This document shows, piece by piece, positions 24,997 through 33,831 of a DNA stretch of 48,665 bases (its first letter is position 1; the number at the start of each line of letters is the position of its first letter). The position numbers were made by a program, and so were the translations under genes. The notes beneath the pieces were generated by a model, which ran no database searches, had not been told where the DNA came from, and saw only the letters and a program-made list of their open reading frames with translations. The stretch is from Desulfofundulus thermosubterraneus DSM 16057 (GTDB taxonomy: Bacteria > Bacillota > Desulfotomaculia > Desulfotomaculales > Desulfovirgulaceae), in the NCBI RefSeq assembly GCF_900142025.1, contig NZ_FQZM01000026.1, positions 1-48,665 on the forward strand. Reading direction: 5' to 3'.

Positions 24997-26253
24997 ATGG
25001 CGGCTGGTGAAGGGCCGGTGGTAGCCATCTCCGGTTACTACGGTTTCGACAACCTGGGGGATGAGGCGGTCCTCTACAGCCTGCTGGAGGCTCTGCGGGA
25101 GGCGTACCCCACCGTCCGCCCGGTGGTCCTTTCCCATGCCCCTGAAAGAACCAGTGTTCTTTATGGCGTAGAGGCGGTAAACCGCTGGCGGGTAGGGGAA
25201 GTCTACCGCGCCCTCACCAGAGCCGATTTGCTGCTCAGCGGCGGGGGCAGCCTGTTGCAGGATGTCACCGGCCTCAAAAGCCTGGTTTACTACTTGGGGG
25301 TGGTCTGGCTGGCCCGGCGCCTGGGCAAGCCTGTGGTTTTCTACGCCCAGGGCATCGGCCCCGTAAAAAGCAAAACCGGCCGGCTGTTGATGCGCCTGGT
25401 GGCCAACGATGTCCAGCTCATCACCGTGCGGGACGAAAATTCCGCCCGGGACCTGGCGGAAATGGGGGTAACCCGGCCCCCGGTGGAGGTTACCGCTGAC
25501 CCGGTGCTGGGTCTGGACCCGGCCCGGGCGGATAGGGAGAAAGGGATGGAGATCCTGGAAAGGATGGGTATTCTCGAACCACCGGTTAGCAGTGATCAGG
25601 GAGACAAACTTCCCGATCAGGGGGATAACTCCCGCCCTTTGGATAAGGGAGGAACGGTTCCCGGTGAAGGAGGAGCTGTTTACGGGACACCCGCACCTGT
25701 GGTGGGAGTATCGGTGCGGGAATGGCCCGGTTTTGGGGAGAAACAGCAACGGGACCTGGCCCGGGTGTGCGACGACTTCTGCCGCCGGGGCTACCGGGTG
25801 CTTTTCATCCCCCTGCAATACCCCGAAGATCTGACCGTGAGCCGGCAGGTGGCCGCCATGATGCGGGAACGGGCAGCCGTTCTGGACCGGGGGCTGACCG
25901 TTGGTGAGGCAGTTTCCCTGGTTGCCTGCCTGGAGCTGCTCATCGGCATGCGGCTGCACGCCCTGATCCTGGCGGCGGTGATGGGTGCGCCGCTGGTGGG
26001 AATAAGCTACGACCCGAAGATTGACCGTTTCCTGGCCCGGCTGGGGCTCAAGCCCGCCGGAGAGGCCACCGGCCTTGAGTACACCGCCTTGAGGCGAGCA
26101 GTGGATGAGGTTCTGGCCGATCCTGCCGGGTTCCGGGCCAGGCTCGCCCGGGTGGTGGGCCCTTTGAGGGAGCGTGCCCGGGCCACCGCCCGGCTGGCCG
26201 GCGCATTAATGGAAGTTGGAGGTCGGAACTCGGAAGTTAGAACAATTGATTAG
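24997..26253 (+). CDS. csaB: Polysaccharide pyruvyl transferase CsaB
   Basis: 418 aa. N-terminal ISGYYGFDNLGDEAVLYSLL is the classic CsaB opening; DLLLSGGGSLLQDVTGLKSLVYY, VVFYAQGIGPVKS and LIGMRLHALILAAVMGAPLVG also fit. CsaB adds ketal-pyruvate from PEP to a wall polysaccharide, which lets S-layer homology domains bind. An extra low-complexity insert (about residues 190-230) and a tail GGRNSEVRTID encoded by a dispersed repeat (26212-26244) lengthen it beyond the usual size. It lies downstream of DUF5693 as in related genomes. Confidence 0.92.
   Translation: MAAGEGPVVAISGYYGFDNLGDEAVLYSLLEALREAYPTVRPVVLSHAPERTSVLYGVEAVNRWRVGEVYRALTRADLLLSGGGSLLQDVTGLKSLVYYLGVVWLARRLGKPVVFYAQGIGPVKSKTGRLLMRLVANDVQLITVRDENSARDLAEMGVTRPPVEVTADPVLGLDPARADREKGMEILERMGILEPPVSSDQGDKLPDQGDNSRPLDKGGTVPGEGGAVYGTPAPVVGVSVREWPGFGEKQQRDLARVCDDFCRRGYRVLFIPLQYPEDLTVSRQVAAMMRERAAVLDRGLTVGEAVSLVACLELLIGMRLHALILAAVMGAPLVGISYDPKIDRFLARLGLKPAGEATGLEYTALRRAVDEVLADPAGFRARLARVVGPLRERARATARLAGALMEVGGRNSEVRTID
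26212..26244. repeat. GTCGGAAGTCGG repeat, partial copy
   Basis: GGAAGTTGGAGGTCGGAACT followed by CGGAAGTTAGAACA, nearly identical to 34978-35012. It encodes the last residues of CsaB, whose stop follows at 26251. Confidence 0.7.
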
Positions 26254-26342
26254 TTAAATTCGCCCCGGGCGAAAAATTTTTTGCCCCTTCGCCCTGGAAA
26301 AATTACGAAGGCGAGGCATTGTTTATCTGGGAGGTAATTCTG

Positions 26343-27905
26343 TTGATTGGTGTGAAAAAATTAATCGCCATCCTGCTCGGGGGGGCCTTTCTCTGGGGCA
26401 GCATGGCCGCCTTTGCAATTCAACCGGTCGTGGCGGATAGTGCCGCCGCCGGTTCCCAGGCCGTACAGGCCACGGTCGTGGGCGGGCCGGCACCGCAACC
26501 CCTGGTTGCCAGGCCGCCTGCCGGCCAGATCCAGATCCTGGCCCCGGGCGTCCGCTATTACCCCATTTCCGGCCGCACCTGGCAGGGTGAACCCCTGAAG
26601 GGGCATGTGGTGGAAGTAGACCCCGGCCAGGCCCTGCTGGAGGTGCGGGTGGCAGTGGGCGGCGACGCCCTGGGCAAAAAGGAAACTCTTAGCCAGCTGG
26701 CTGCCCGCCATGGGGCGGTGGCCGCCGTAAACGGTGGATTCTTTGATCCCTCCCGGGGACACCCCATCGGCAGCCTGGTCCAGGACGGCCAGCTCCTGGC
26801 CACCTCCGAAATTTTGCGGACCTCCATCGGTATCACCGGGCGCAACCAGGTCCATTTTGGTTACTTTGCACCGCGGGTGACGGTACATTTCGGAGGGGCC
26901 GAGCCCCTTGCGGTGGCGCGGGTTAATACTTCTCCCGCACCAGACAGCATTACCCTTTATACCCCGGCCTGGGGTGAGCGCGCCGGTTCCGCCGGTGACG
27001 GTCTGGATGTGGTGGTGCGCCCGGAGACAAAAAAAAGCAACCGGTACATAGTTTCGGAAATTGGTTATGGGGGCAGTCCCATCCCGCGGGACGGGTATGT
27101 ACTCACTTTCCGGGGTGAAGCGGTTGGCGAAGCTGCCGCCCTGGCCACGAGCACCCCGGTAGAACTGCAGTTTGACTGGGGTTCCGGTTGGGAGGGACTG
27201 AAGCACCTGGTTACGGCCGGGCCTCTTCTGGTGGAGGAAGGGCAGCCCGTGCTGCAGGCCGTCATGGAAGGGTTCCGGGGCAGCGTTCTGGAGCCGGCTC
27301 CCCGCACGGCCATCGGTATAAACAACAAGGGTCAACTCCTGCTGGTGGAGGTGGACGGCCGGCTAAAAGGTTGGAGCGCCGGTGTCACCCTGGAGGAATT
27401 GGCCTACCTGATGACCGAGCTGGGAGCAGTGCGCGCCGCGGCCCTGGACGGGGGCGGTTCCAGCGGCCTGTGGGTTAAGGGCCAGCTGGTCAGCCGGCCT
27501 TCGGAGGGCGGGGAGCGGGGACTGGCCAACGCCATCCTGGTGCTCCGCCAGGTGCCGGTTTACCTGAACGGCAAGCGCCTCTTCTTTGACGTGCCTCCCG
27601 TAGTGGATAAGGGGCGCACCCTGGTACCCATGCGGGGGATTTTCGAGGCCCTGGGGGCCACGGTGCACTGGGATGAAAAAACCAAAACCGTCACCGCCAC
27701 CCGTGGAGGGCGCATGATCAGCCTGACCCTGGGAAAGGGAGAAGCTCTTGTTAACGGCAAAACGTTGCCCCTGGACGCTCCAGCCCGGGCGGTGGAGGGA
27801 CGTACCATGGTTCCCCTGCGTTTTGTGGGCGAGGCCCTGGGGTCTGTAGTTACCTGGCAAAACGCTCCACCAGCGGTAATGATTGAGGCAAAATCTGTTG
27901 ATTAA
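26343..27905 (+). CDS. Phosphodiester glycosidase (NAGPA) domain protein with stalk domain
   Basis: 520 aa from TTG 26343, eight bases after GGGAGG. Signal peptide IAILLGGAFLWGSMAAFA. The middle (about 60-395) is a NAGPA-type phosphodiester glycosidase domain: AVNGGFFDPSRGHPIGSLVQ, ALDGGGSSGLWVKG. The C-terminal 115 residues are a copper-amine-oxidase N-terminal-like stalk domain in two halves (LVPMRGIFEALGATVHWD and MVPLRFVGEALGSVVTW). Related enzymes remove sugar from phosphodiester linkages, so it may trim wall glycopolymers. Exported or surface-bound. Confidence 0.88.
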   Translation: MIGVKKLIAILLGGAFLWGSMAAFAIQPVVADSAAAGSQAVQATVVGGPAPQPLVARPPAGQIQILAPGVRYYPISGRTWQGEPLKGHVVEVDPGQALLEVRVAVGGDALGKKETLSQLAARHGAVAAVNGGFFDPSRGHPIGSLVQDGQLLATSEILRTSIGITGRNQVHFGYFAPRVTVHFGGAEPLAVARVNTSPAPDSITLYTPAWGERAGSAGDGLDVVVRPETKKSNRYIVSEIGYGGSPIPRDGYVLTFRGEAVGEAAALATSTPVELQFDWGSGWEGLKHLVTAGPLLVEEGQPVLQAVMEGFRGSVLEPAPRTAIGINNKGQLLLVEVDGRLKGWSAGVTLEELAYLMTELGAVRAAALDGGGSSGLWVKGQLVSRPSEGGERGLANAILVLRQVPVYLNGKRLFFDVPPVVDKGRTLVPMRGIFEALGATVHWDEKTKTVTATRGGRMISLTLGKGEALVNGKTLPLDAPARAVEGRTMVPLRFVGEALGSVVTWQNAPPAVMIEAKSVD

Positions 27906-27924
27906 ATGAAAGGTGAGGATCACC

Positions 27925-29037
27925 ATGACCATAAGGGCAAATAAGTTCCTTGCGGCCGCTATTGCCATATGTCTGGCCGCCGCTACCCTCCTTCCCCTGC
28001 CGGCCCTGGCCCAGGAAGTGGCGGTGGAGGTGGATTACCGGGACGATATCACCGTTAACCACCCCTACTACGTGGAGCAACTGCCCGGCGGAAACCTGCT
28101 CATGACCCGGGTGGGACACCAGTCCCCGGCGGTGGTGGAAATCACCCCGGCCGGGCAGGAGGTCTGGTCTTATCAAGGCGTACAGGCCGCTGTGGCCCGG
28201 CGCCTGACCAGCGGCAATACCCTCATTGCCGATTCCGGTGCTCCGGGCTACCCCTTTGTGCCCCGCGTGGTGGAAGTGACTCCTGCCGGCAAGGTAGTCT
28301 GGGAGTACCGGTTGCCTTCACTGGCCGCCGCACCCCGCTATGCTCAGCGCCTGCCCGGCGGCAACACCCTGATCACCCTCTCCTACCGGATCATCGAAGT
28401 GACCCCGGATAAAAGGGTGGTCTGGTCCTACGGCTGGGGCAGGCCGGTGCCGCCCGGCACGCCGGGTCATCTGGCCAACCCGGTGCAGGCCGTCCGGCTG
28501 CCCAACGGGCACACCCTGATTGTGGACCAGGGCTTTACGGGGGGGCGGGTGCTGGAAATCGACGCCAGGAAACAAGTGATCTGGCAGGTGGGGGACGGCA
28601 CGTACAACCCGTCGCCCGCCTCACAAGGAACCGTGCAGGGAACAGCGGGGAGTAATGAAGAGCAAAGCAGCCAACCGGAAGTTCCGGGTTTGGCCGGGTC
28701 AGGTGCCGGTACTACCCCGGCGGTCGATACCGTTCCCCGGGCAGTCAGGCTCAAGCGCCCCACGGGTGTGCTGCGTCTTGCCAACGGGAACACGCTCATT
28801 GCCGATGCCGGCACTTCCACTCTGCTGGAAGTGGCTCCGGACCGCCGGGTTGTCAACTCCTGGTCCTGGAGGGGTGCGCTGGCCGGCCTGCCCGTGATGA
28901 ACCAGTGGCTGGTCACTCCCGTGGACCAATCCAGGGTGATCGTACCCCTGACGCTGACCAGCTCCAAATCCCGCGTGCTGGTGGTCACTTCTCCAGCCTT
29001 GCTCCCAGACGGCGCAGAGTTTGCTGTACCCAACTAA
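27925..29037 (+). CDS. Exported beta-propeller protein (arylsulfotransferase/PQQ-like repeats)
   Basis: 370 aa, ATG 27925 (GTG 27913 also open). Signal peptide ending LPLPALAQ. At least six repeats of the form LPGGNTLI...VVEVTPAGKVVWEY, as in ASST- and PQQ-type propellers; a Ser/Gly-rich linker interrupts the propeller near residues 230-270. No catalytic His of arylsulfotransferases can be assigned with confidence. Probably a structural or carbohydrate-related surface protein. Its 3' end overlaps the opposite-strand FAD oxidoreductase gene by 53 bp. Confidence 0.75.
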   Translation: MTIRANKFLAAAIAICLAAATLLPLPALAQEVAVEVDYRDDITVNHPYYVEQLPGGNLLMTRVGHQSPAVVEITPAGQEVWSYQGVQAAVARRLTSGNTLIADSGAPGYPFVPRVVEVTPAGKVVWEYRLPSLAAAPRYAQRLPGGNTLITLSYRIIEVTPDKRVVWSYGWGRPVPPGTPGHLANPVQAVRLPNGHTLIVDQGFTGGRVLEIDARKQVIWQVGDGTYNPSPASQGTVQGTAGSNEEQSSQPEVPGLAGSGAGTTPAVDTVPRAVRLKRPTGVLRLANGNTLIADAGTSTLLEVAPDRRVVNSWSWRGALAGLPVMNQWLVTPVDQSRVIVPLTLTSSKSRVLVVTSPALLPDGAEFAVPN

Positions 29038-30853
29038 TCTGGGCGGGGCCGAAGCGGGCCGGCGCCTCGCCGTACAGGACGGCCCGGGCCGCTGCCGCCC
29101 CCGCCGCATCCCCGAGCACGCATAAATTGGGAATAACCCGGATTTCCGCCCAGGCCAGGGAGGAAGCCCCGGTGGCATACCCCGGCACCAGCAGGTTCTC
29201 AACCTGGGGGGTGACCAGCATGCGGTAGGGGAGGTAAACGGGGTTCTGCGGCTCTCCGCCCTGCTGCTTCCAGTCGGGGCGTACGGTTCCCGTAACCGGC
29301 CAGGTGTACGCGCCGTTTTGTTTTAAATCGCGGTAGGTGTAGGCGTTGATATCCATGGCGTAATAACCCAGGCCGATGCGGGTGGGGTAGTTGGCCGCAT
29401 CTGCTGCTGGCGAGGGCATCCGGGAATGGTTTGTGGATATTTTTCCAGCACCGGTTTTACCGGTCCGATTCCGGGTGTCCGCCCGGCCGGACCCGTTCCC
29501 CGCCCCCTGGCAGGCCCTGGCCGTCAGGGCATAGTTTGTGTTCTCCGTCCCATGGCCCACCCTTTCCGCATCCAGGGGCAGGTGGATGGTTTCCCGCAGG
29601 TAGAGAATATCCCCCACCACTGGCTCTCCCCGGCTGTCCCGCACCAGTTCCGCTCCGGCAAAACCATAACGTTGCCCCGTGATAGGGTTGACTGCGGAAA
29701 ACTGCCGCAGCGCTTCCATAAAGTCCGGGCTTTTCAGCATCTCCCTTGCTTTTAGCCGGGCGGTGTCCACATCCAGGTAATCTTCACGCACGGCGGGATA
29801 GCGCGCCGTGCCCCGGTCCCGCAGGCAGGCCCGGCCGTCCACGTTGAAAACCACCAGGGCGTTCACCCACCACTGGGAGCTGTCCCGGCCGTCAGAGGCG
29901 GCATTTAACGGCTTCAGGGCAAAGCCTCGGGGGGCGTGGCGTTCATTAAAGGCCCTTACCACCGGGTTTTCCCTGAAGGTGCGGCTTCCGCCGGCAATAC
30001 CCAGGCCGCCCCGGGGGTCGCGGATAAAGGTCAGGTCCCCCACCCTGAGCACCCTTCCTGCTTCCGGGGGGGGTACTTTCACGCCCCTGACCTTGAACAT
30101 CAGGGTGGCCGCCTGCTGGCGGGCCGGTCCTGCGGTGGCGGTGCCCGGCAAGCCCCGTTCCGACTCGTCGAGGTATTCTGCCGGCCAGTCGAAGCGCCCG
30201 CTGGTGACGGTTACCCCTGCCAGGCGCGTCAGACGGCCGTCGTCCGAGGCGTCCACAAACACCCGCCCCCTTACCCGGCGCACACCGCTGCCCCAGCGGG
30301 TTACCCCGTTCCGGTCCGGGAAAACTTCCCGCAGAACTAGCCGGGCAATGCGCCGGGGGTATCCGGTATAATCTACCGCTTCTATATCGTGGCACCAGAG
30401 AATAGAGATATTATCGTGTGCCGCCAGGTCCGCCCGCAGGAGGGTAGCCATGGTTCCCGGGTGGTAAAACTGCCCGCTCTGGCCGTACCAGCGGGCAAAA
30501 GAACCTTCAGCCACCAGTTGCCCCCGGCAGTGCCAGATGTCAAAAAAGTTCTGCCCGCCCGTGGTGCCGGTACTGCCCAGGGCCGGTACGGGGTCCGGCA
30601 CCACCAGCAGGATGGACTTGTGCGGGGCGGCCAGAGCGGCGATGCGGGCTGCGGCGCAGCCGGCAAAACTGCCGCCGTAGATCACGATGTCGTATTGTTC
30701 TACCCTGCCGGTTACGCCTGTGTCATGCCGGGCGGCAAGCAAGAAGAGGGATAGGAGAAAAAGGATTGGCAAAAGGAATGCAAAAAAGCGGTCGCCGGCA
30801 AAATGCCACAGCCGGTAACCGTTTTCATGCAAGAGCCAGGTTTTGTTGTTCAT
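28985..30853 (-). CDS. Membrane-anchored FAD-dependent oxidoreductase
   Basis: 622 aa. A membrane helix near residues 23-42 (FFAFLLPILFLLSLFLLAA) is followed by a Rossmann motif YDIVIYGGSFAGCAAARIAA, LGSTGTTGGQNFFDIW, and RGRVFVDASDDGRLTRLAGV, the pattern of FAD_oxidored family proteins. The C-terminus has LLVPGYATGASSLAWAEIRVIPNLCVLGDAAGAAAA. The substrate is unknown. It is convergent with the propeller gene and in the opposite orientation to the envelope cluster, so it may be an insertion into it. Confidence 0.85.
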   Translation of the reverse strand: MNNKTWLLHENGYRLWHFAGDRFFAFLLPILFLLSLFLLAARHDTGVTGRVEQYDIVIYGGSFAGCAAARIAALAAPHKSILLVVPDPVPALGSTGTTGGQNFFDIWHCRGQLVAEGSFARWYGQSGQFYHPGTMATLLRADLAAHDNISILWCHDIEAVDYTGYPRRIARLVLREVFPDRNGVTRWGSGVRRVRGRVFVDASDDGRLTRLAGVTVTSGRFDWPAEYLDESERGLPGTATAGPARQQAATLMFKVRGVKVPPPEAGRVLRVGDLTFIRDPRGGLGIAGGSRTFRENPVVRAFNERHAPRGFALKPLNAASDGRDSSQWWVNALVVFNVDGRACLRDRGTARYPAVREDYLDVDTARLKAREMLKSPDFMEALRQFSAVNPITGQRYGFAGAELVRDSRGEPVVGDILYLRETIHLPLDAERVGHGTENTNYALTARACQGAGNGSGRADTRNRTGKTGAGKISTNHSRMPSPAADAANYPTRIGLGYYAMDINAYTYRDLKQNGAYTWPVTGTVRPDWKQQGGEPQNPVYLPYRMLVTPQVENLLVPGYATGASSLAWAEIRVIPNLCVLGDAAGAAAARAVLYGEAPARFGPAQISWVQQTLRRLGARLEK

Positions 30854-30981
30854 ACCATTGCCACCTTGTCGTAAATTTTTTCCGGCAAAAGGGTTGGTCG
30901 GGAGAAAGACTCCTATGGTATAATATTCCTGTTTTAAGCTCGAAGCTTTAGCGTAGTCCGCTTGCAGTCGTTCGCTCCGGA

Positions 30982-31076
30982 CCCAGCACTCACTAGCATA
31001 TCAGGTCTTCAAAAACCTCGTGTATCAATTAAGCCTGAAATACCAAGAGCTGAGTCGTATTCTGGTGAGTGCTGGG
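30982..31076. repeat. CAGCACTCA palindromic element, copy D
   Basis: 95 bp with perfect 12-bp ends CCCAGCACTCAC / GTGAGTGCTGGG. Its reverse complement has TTTCAGGCTTAATTGATACA, matching copy C. It lies in the region upstream of fabZ and would be in that gene's leader or promoter. Confidence 0.8.
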
Positions 31077-31152
31077 CCGCATCCGTGTCAAAGCGATTTT
31101 ACTGAAATATTTACGGAAAGGAGTGTCACACCGGCTACAGCCGGGAAAGCGC

Positions 31153-31575
31153 ATGCTAGACGTACGGTCGATACAAAAAATTCTCCCCCACCGCTACCCC
31201 TTCCTGCTGGTGGACAGGATTCTGGAGGTGGAAGAGGGAAAGCGGGCCGTGGGTATTAAAAATGTAACCATCAACGAGCCCTTTTTTGCCGGGCACTTCC
31301 CCGGTCACCCGGTGATGCCCGGGGTGTTGATTATTGAAGCCATGGCCCAGGTTGGGGCGGTGGCTCTCCTGAAAATGCCGGAGTTTGCCGGAAAGCTGGC
31401 TCTTTTTGCCGGTATCGACAAGGCCCGGTTTCGCCGGCAGGTTGTGCCCGGCGATCAGCTGTACATTGAAGTTCAGATTCTCAAAATGCGGGGGGGCATC
31501 GGTAAGGCCGCGGGGCGGGTCATGGTGGGAGACCAGCTGGCCGCAGAGGCGGAACTCATTTTTGCCGTAGAATAG
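31153..31575 (+). CDS. fabZ: 3-hydroxyacyl-ACP dehydratase FabZ
   Basis: 140 aa from ATG 31153, the usual family length. [10 protein letters not shown] carries the conserved His region, [20 protein letters not shown] the catalytic His, and IIEAMAQ the catalytic Glu. Dehydrates beta-hydroxyacyl-ACP in fatty acid synthesis. The ribosome site for this ATG is weak; a better GGAG lies 30 bp upstream with an in-frame GTG (31123) right after it. It stands apart from other fab genes, as often found among lipid and envelope genes. Confidence 0.95.
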   Translation: MLDVRSIQKILPHRYPFLLVDRILEVEEGKRAVGIKNVTINEPFFAGHFPGHPVMPGVLIIEAMAQVGAVALLKMPEFAGKLALFAGIDKARFRRQVVPGDQLYIEVQILKMRGGIGKAAGRVMVGDQLAAEAELIFAVE

Positions 31576-31676
31576 GGAAGATAATCAAATTTTCCTTGAG
31601 CAGGCAATAAGTTAAAAAAGCTTGTCCAAATTCCTCCGTTCCCTATTTATCACCCTCCGGCATCATATAGCGCAGT

Positions 31677-31706
31677 TTGTAGTTATATAGTTCATAATGG
31701 TACAAT
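31677..31706 (+). promoter_or_regulatory. Promoter of the tagO/wecA-like gene
   Basis: TTGTAG (31677-31682), an 18-bp AT-rich spacer, TACAAT (31701-31706), 45 bp before the TTG start. Confidence 0.6.
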
Positions 31707-31750
31707 ACCTCTGGTACTACGGGTTATTGTCGGTTGCGGAGGGATAGAAG

Positions 31751-32818
31751 TTGGTTAAAGTGTGGCTGGGCCTGTTGCTGGCGGGCGGGATCACCCTGGT
31801 GACAACTCCCTGGGTGCGGCGGCAGGCCTTTCGCTGGGGAGCGGTGGACCGGCCCAATGCCCGCAAGGTGCACAGGGGGATCATGCCACGTTTAGGTGGT
31901 CTGGCGGTATACGCCGGTTTCGTTACGGCCGTTCTGGTCACCATGCAGCCCACCCCCAGCCTTTACGGGCTGCTGCTGGGGATGACGTTGACCTTGCTCC
32001 TCGGTGCCCTGGATGATATCCGGGGGCTGTCCCCCCGGGTGAAGCTGGCCGGGCAGGTGGCTGCGGCCTTGGTTCTCCTGCCCCTGGGCGTGCAGGTATA
32101 TTTTGTCACCAACCCATTCAACGGCCATATTATCGACCTTGGGTGGCTGAGCATTCCTGTTACCGTTTTCTGGGTGGTGGCCGTTACCAACGCGGTCAAT
32201 TTAGTTGACGGGTTGGATGGTTTGGCCGGCGGCGTTTCCTGCATTGCCGCTTTAACTATGGCGGTGGTGGGCTGGACACAGTGGCAGGTTTTTGGTGCCG
32301 CGGGGCAGCGGGAAATAATCATGCTGGCCTTACTGCTTGCTGCGGCATTGCTGGGTTTCCTGCGCTACAATTTTCATCCGGCTAAAATCTTCCTTGGTGA
32401 CTCCGGCTCCATGCTTTTGGGTTATACCCTGGCCGTAATGGCCATCATGGGCTTGACCAAGAGTGTAACTGCCGTTTCGGTGCTGGTGCCCCTGGTTATT
32501 CTGGGCATCCCCCTGTTGGATACCTTCTTTGCCGTATTGCGCCGCTACCACAGGCACCGGCCCATTTTCCAGCCGGATAAGGAGCACCTGCATCATCAAC
32601 TGCTGGCCCTGGGACTTTCCCACCGGCAGGCCGTCCTGGTGATTTACGGCATCAGCGCCCTGCTAGGGGCCAGCGCGGTGATATTGAACCTGGTGGCTAC
32701 CGACCAGGCCCTGGCCCTGCTGGTCATCCTGGCCGTTGTGATCATTGCCGCGGCAAACAAAGTGGGCGTGATTGGTAGAGCTCCTGAGAAGGATCGACAG
32801 ATGTCGAGCAGGTTATAG
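31751..32818 (+). CDS. Undecaprenyl-phosphate GlcNAc-1-phosphate transferase (TagO/WecA family)
   Basis: 355 aa, TTG start eight bases after GGAGGG. About eleven membrane helices with the family loops: RPNARKVHRGIMPRLGG, LGALDDIRGLSPRVK (DD), NAVNLVDGLDGLAGG (N-x-x-N-x-x-D), FLGDSGSMLLGYTLA, and HRPIFQPDKEHLHHQL (His-rich C-terminal loop). It primes polymer synthesis by moving GlcNAc-1-P from UDP-GlcNAc to undecaprenyl phosphate, giving the acceptor for the GT26 enzyme at 19348. Confidence 0.93.
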   Translation: MVKVWLGLLLAGGITLVTTPWVRRQAFRWGAVDRPNARKVHRGIMPRLGGLAVYAGFVTAVLVTMQPTPSLYGLLLGMTLTLLLGALDDIRGLSPRVKLAGQVAAALVLLPLGVQVYFVTNPFNGHIIDLGWLSIPVTVFWVVAVTNAVNLVDGLDGLAGGVSCIAALTMAVVGWTQWQVFGAAGQREIIMLALLLAAALLGFLRYNFHPAKIFLGDSGSMLLGYTLAVMAIMGLTKSVTAVSVLVPLVILGIPLLDTFFAVLRRYHRHRPIFQPDKEHLHHQLLALGLSHRQAVLVIYGISALLGASAVILNLVATDQALALLVILAVVIIAAANKVGVIGRAPEKDRQMSSRL

Positions 32819-32831
32819 TTTGTGTCATAGT

Positions 32832-32865
32832 AGCGGTCCTGCCGGGTTGGAGGACCGCTTATTTT
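32832..32865 (+). terminator. Intrinsic terminator after tagO/wecA
   Basis: Perfect 9-bp stem AGCGGTCCT / AGGACCGCT with a 10-nt loop, then TATTTT. It ends 23 bp before the galU start. Confidence 0.75.
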
Positions 32866-32887
32866 ACACAGATGGGGGTGTTGCTCT

Positions 32888-33757
32888 ATGCGTATCCGCA
32901 AGGCTATCATTCCGGCGGCCGGTTTGGGTGTACGTTTTTTGCCGGCCACCAAGGCCCAGCCCAAGGAGATGCTGCCCATAGTCGACAAGCCCACCATCCA
33001 GTACATCATTGAAGAGGCAGTGCATTCAGGCATTGAAGATATTCTGATCATTACCGGCCGCCATAAGCGGGCCATAGAGGATCATTTCGACAAGTCTCCA
33101 GACCTGGAGGAGCAGTTAAGGGCCAGGGAGAAGCTGGGGCTGCTAGAACTGGTTCAGGATATCAGCGAAATGGTTGATATATATTACGTGCGGCAAAAGG
33201 AACCCAGGGGCCTGGGCCATGCCGTATACTGCGCCCGGAAGTTCATCGGCAACGAGCCTTTTGCCGTACTTCTGGGCGACGATATCGTGCGCAGCAGGAC
33301 GCCGTGCTTGAAACAGCTTTTAAACCTCTACGAAGAAATGCCCGGCATGATCCTGGCGGTGCAGGAGGTGCCCCCGGAAGATGTCGGCAAGTACGGGATC
33401 CTGGACGCCGAGCCCATCAGGGAAGGCGTTTACCGGGTGCGGGATCTGGTGGAAAAACCGGCCCCCGAAGAGGCCCCCTCCCGCCTGGCCATCATGGGCC
33501 GTTACATAATTGACCCGCGTATCTTTGATATACTGGCCGAAACACCCCCCGGGGCGGGCGGGGAAATCCAGCTTACCGACGCCTTAAGGGTGCTCTGCCG
33601 GGAGCAGCCTGTGTACGGCCTGGCCTTCAAAGGGCGGCGCTTCGATGTGGGAGATAAGCTGGGCTACCTGAAAGCCATGGTGGAATTTGCCCTGGAACGC
33701 TCGGATCTCGGTGAAGAGTTTGCGGCCTATCTCAAGGAGATTGCCCGGACCCTCTAA
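32888..33757 (+). CDS. galU: UTP-glucose-1-phosphate uridylyltransferase
   Basis: 289 aa, the usual GalU length. IIPAAGLGVRFLPATKAQPK, EMLPIVDKPTIQYIIEEAV, DILIITGRHKRAIEDHFD, VLLGDDIV (metal Asp) and GGEIQLTDAL are all present. Makes UDP-glucose from glucose-1-phosphate. It feeds the epimerase directly downstream (74 bp) and pairs with the phosphohexomutase at 36153, which supplies glucose-1-P. Confidence 0.95.
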   Translation: MRIRKAIIPAAGLGVRFLPATKAQPKEMLPIVDKPTIQYIIEEAVHSGIEDILIITGRHKRAIEDHFDKSPDLEEQLRAREKLGLLELVQDISEMVDIYYVRQKEPRGLGHAVYCARKFIGNEPFAVLLGDDIVRSRTPCLKQLLNLYEEMPGMILAVQEVPPEDVGKYGILDAEPIREGVYRVRDLVEKPAPEEAPSRLAIMGRYIIDPRIFDILAETPPGAGGEIQLTDALRVLCREQPVYGLAFKGRRFDVGDKLGYLKAMVEFALERSDLGEEFAAYLKEIARTL

Positions 33758-33831
33758 GGGCCCGGCAGGTACGGGAGCCAGTTGCAAAGGCCGGCTCCTG
33801 TTTGGTTCACTGAAGACGAAAGGAGTTAATC

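Noticed and set aside
24937-25959. Minus-strand open frame of 340 aa opposite csaB
   Set aside because: Antisense shadow of CsaB, with no start signal and no recognisable domain.
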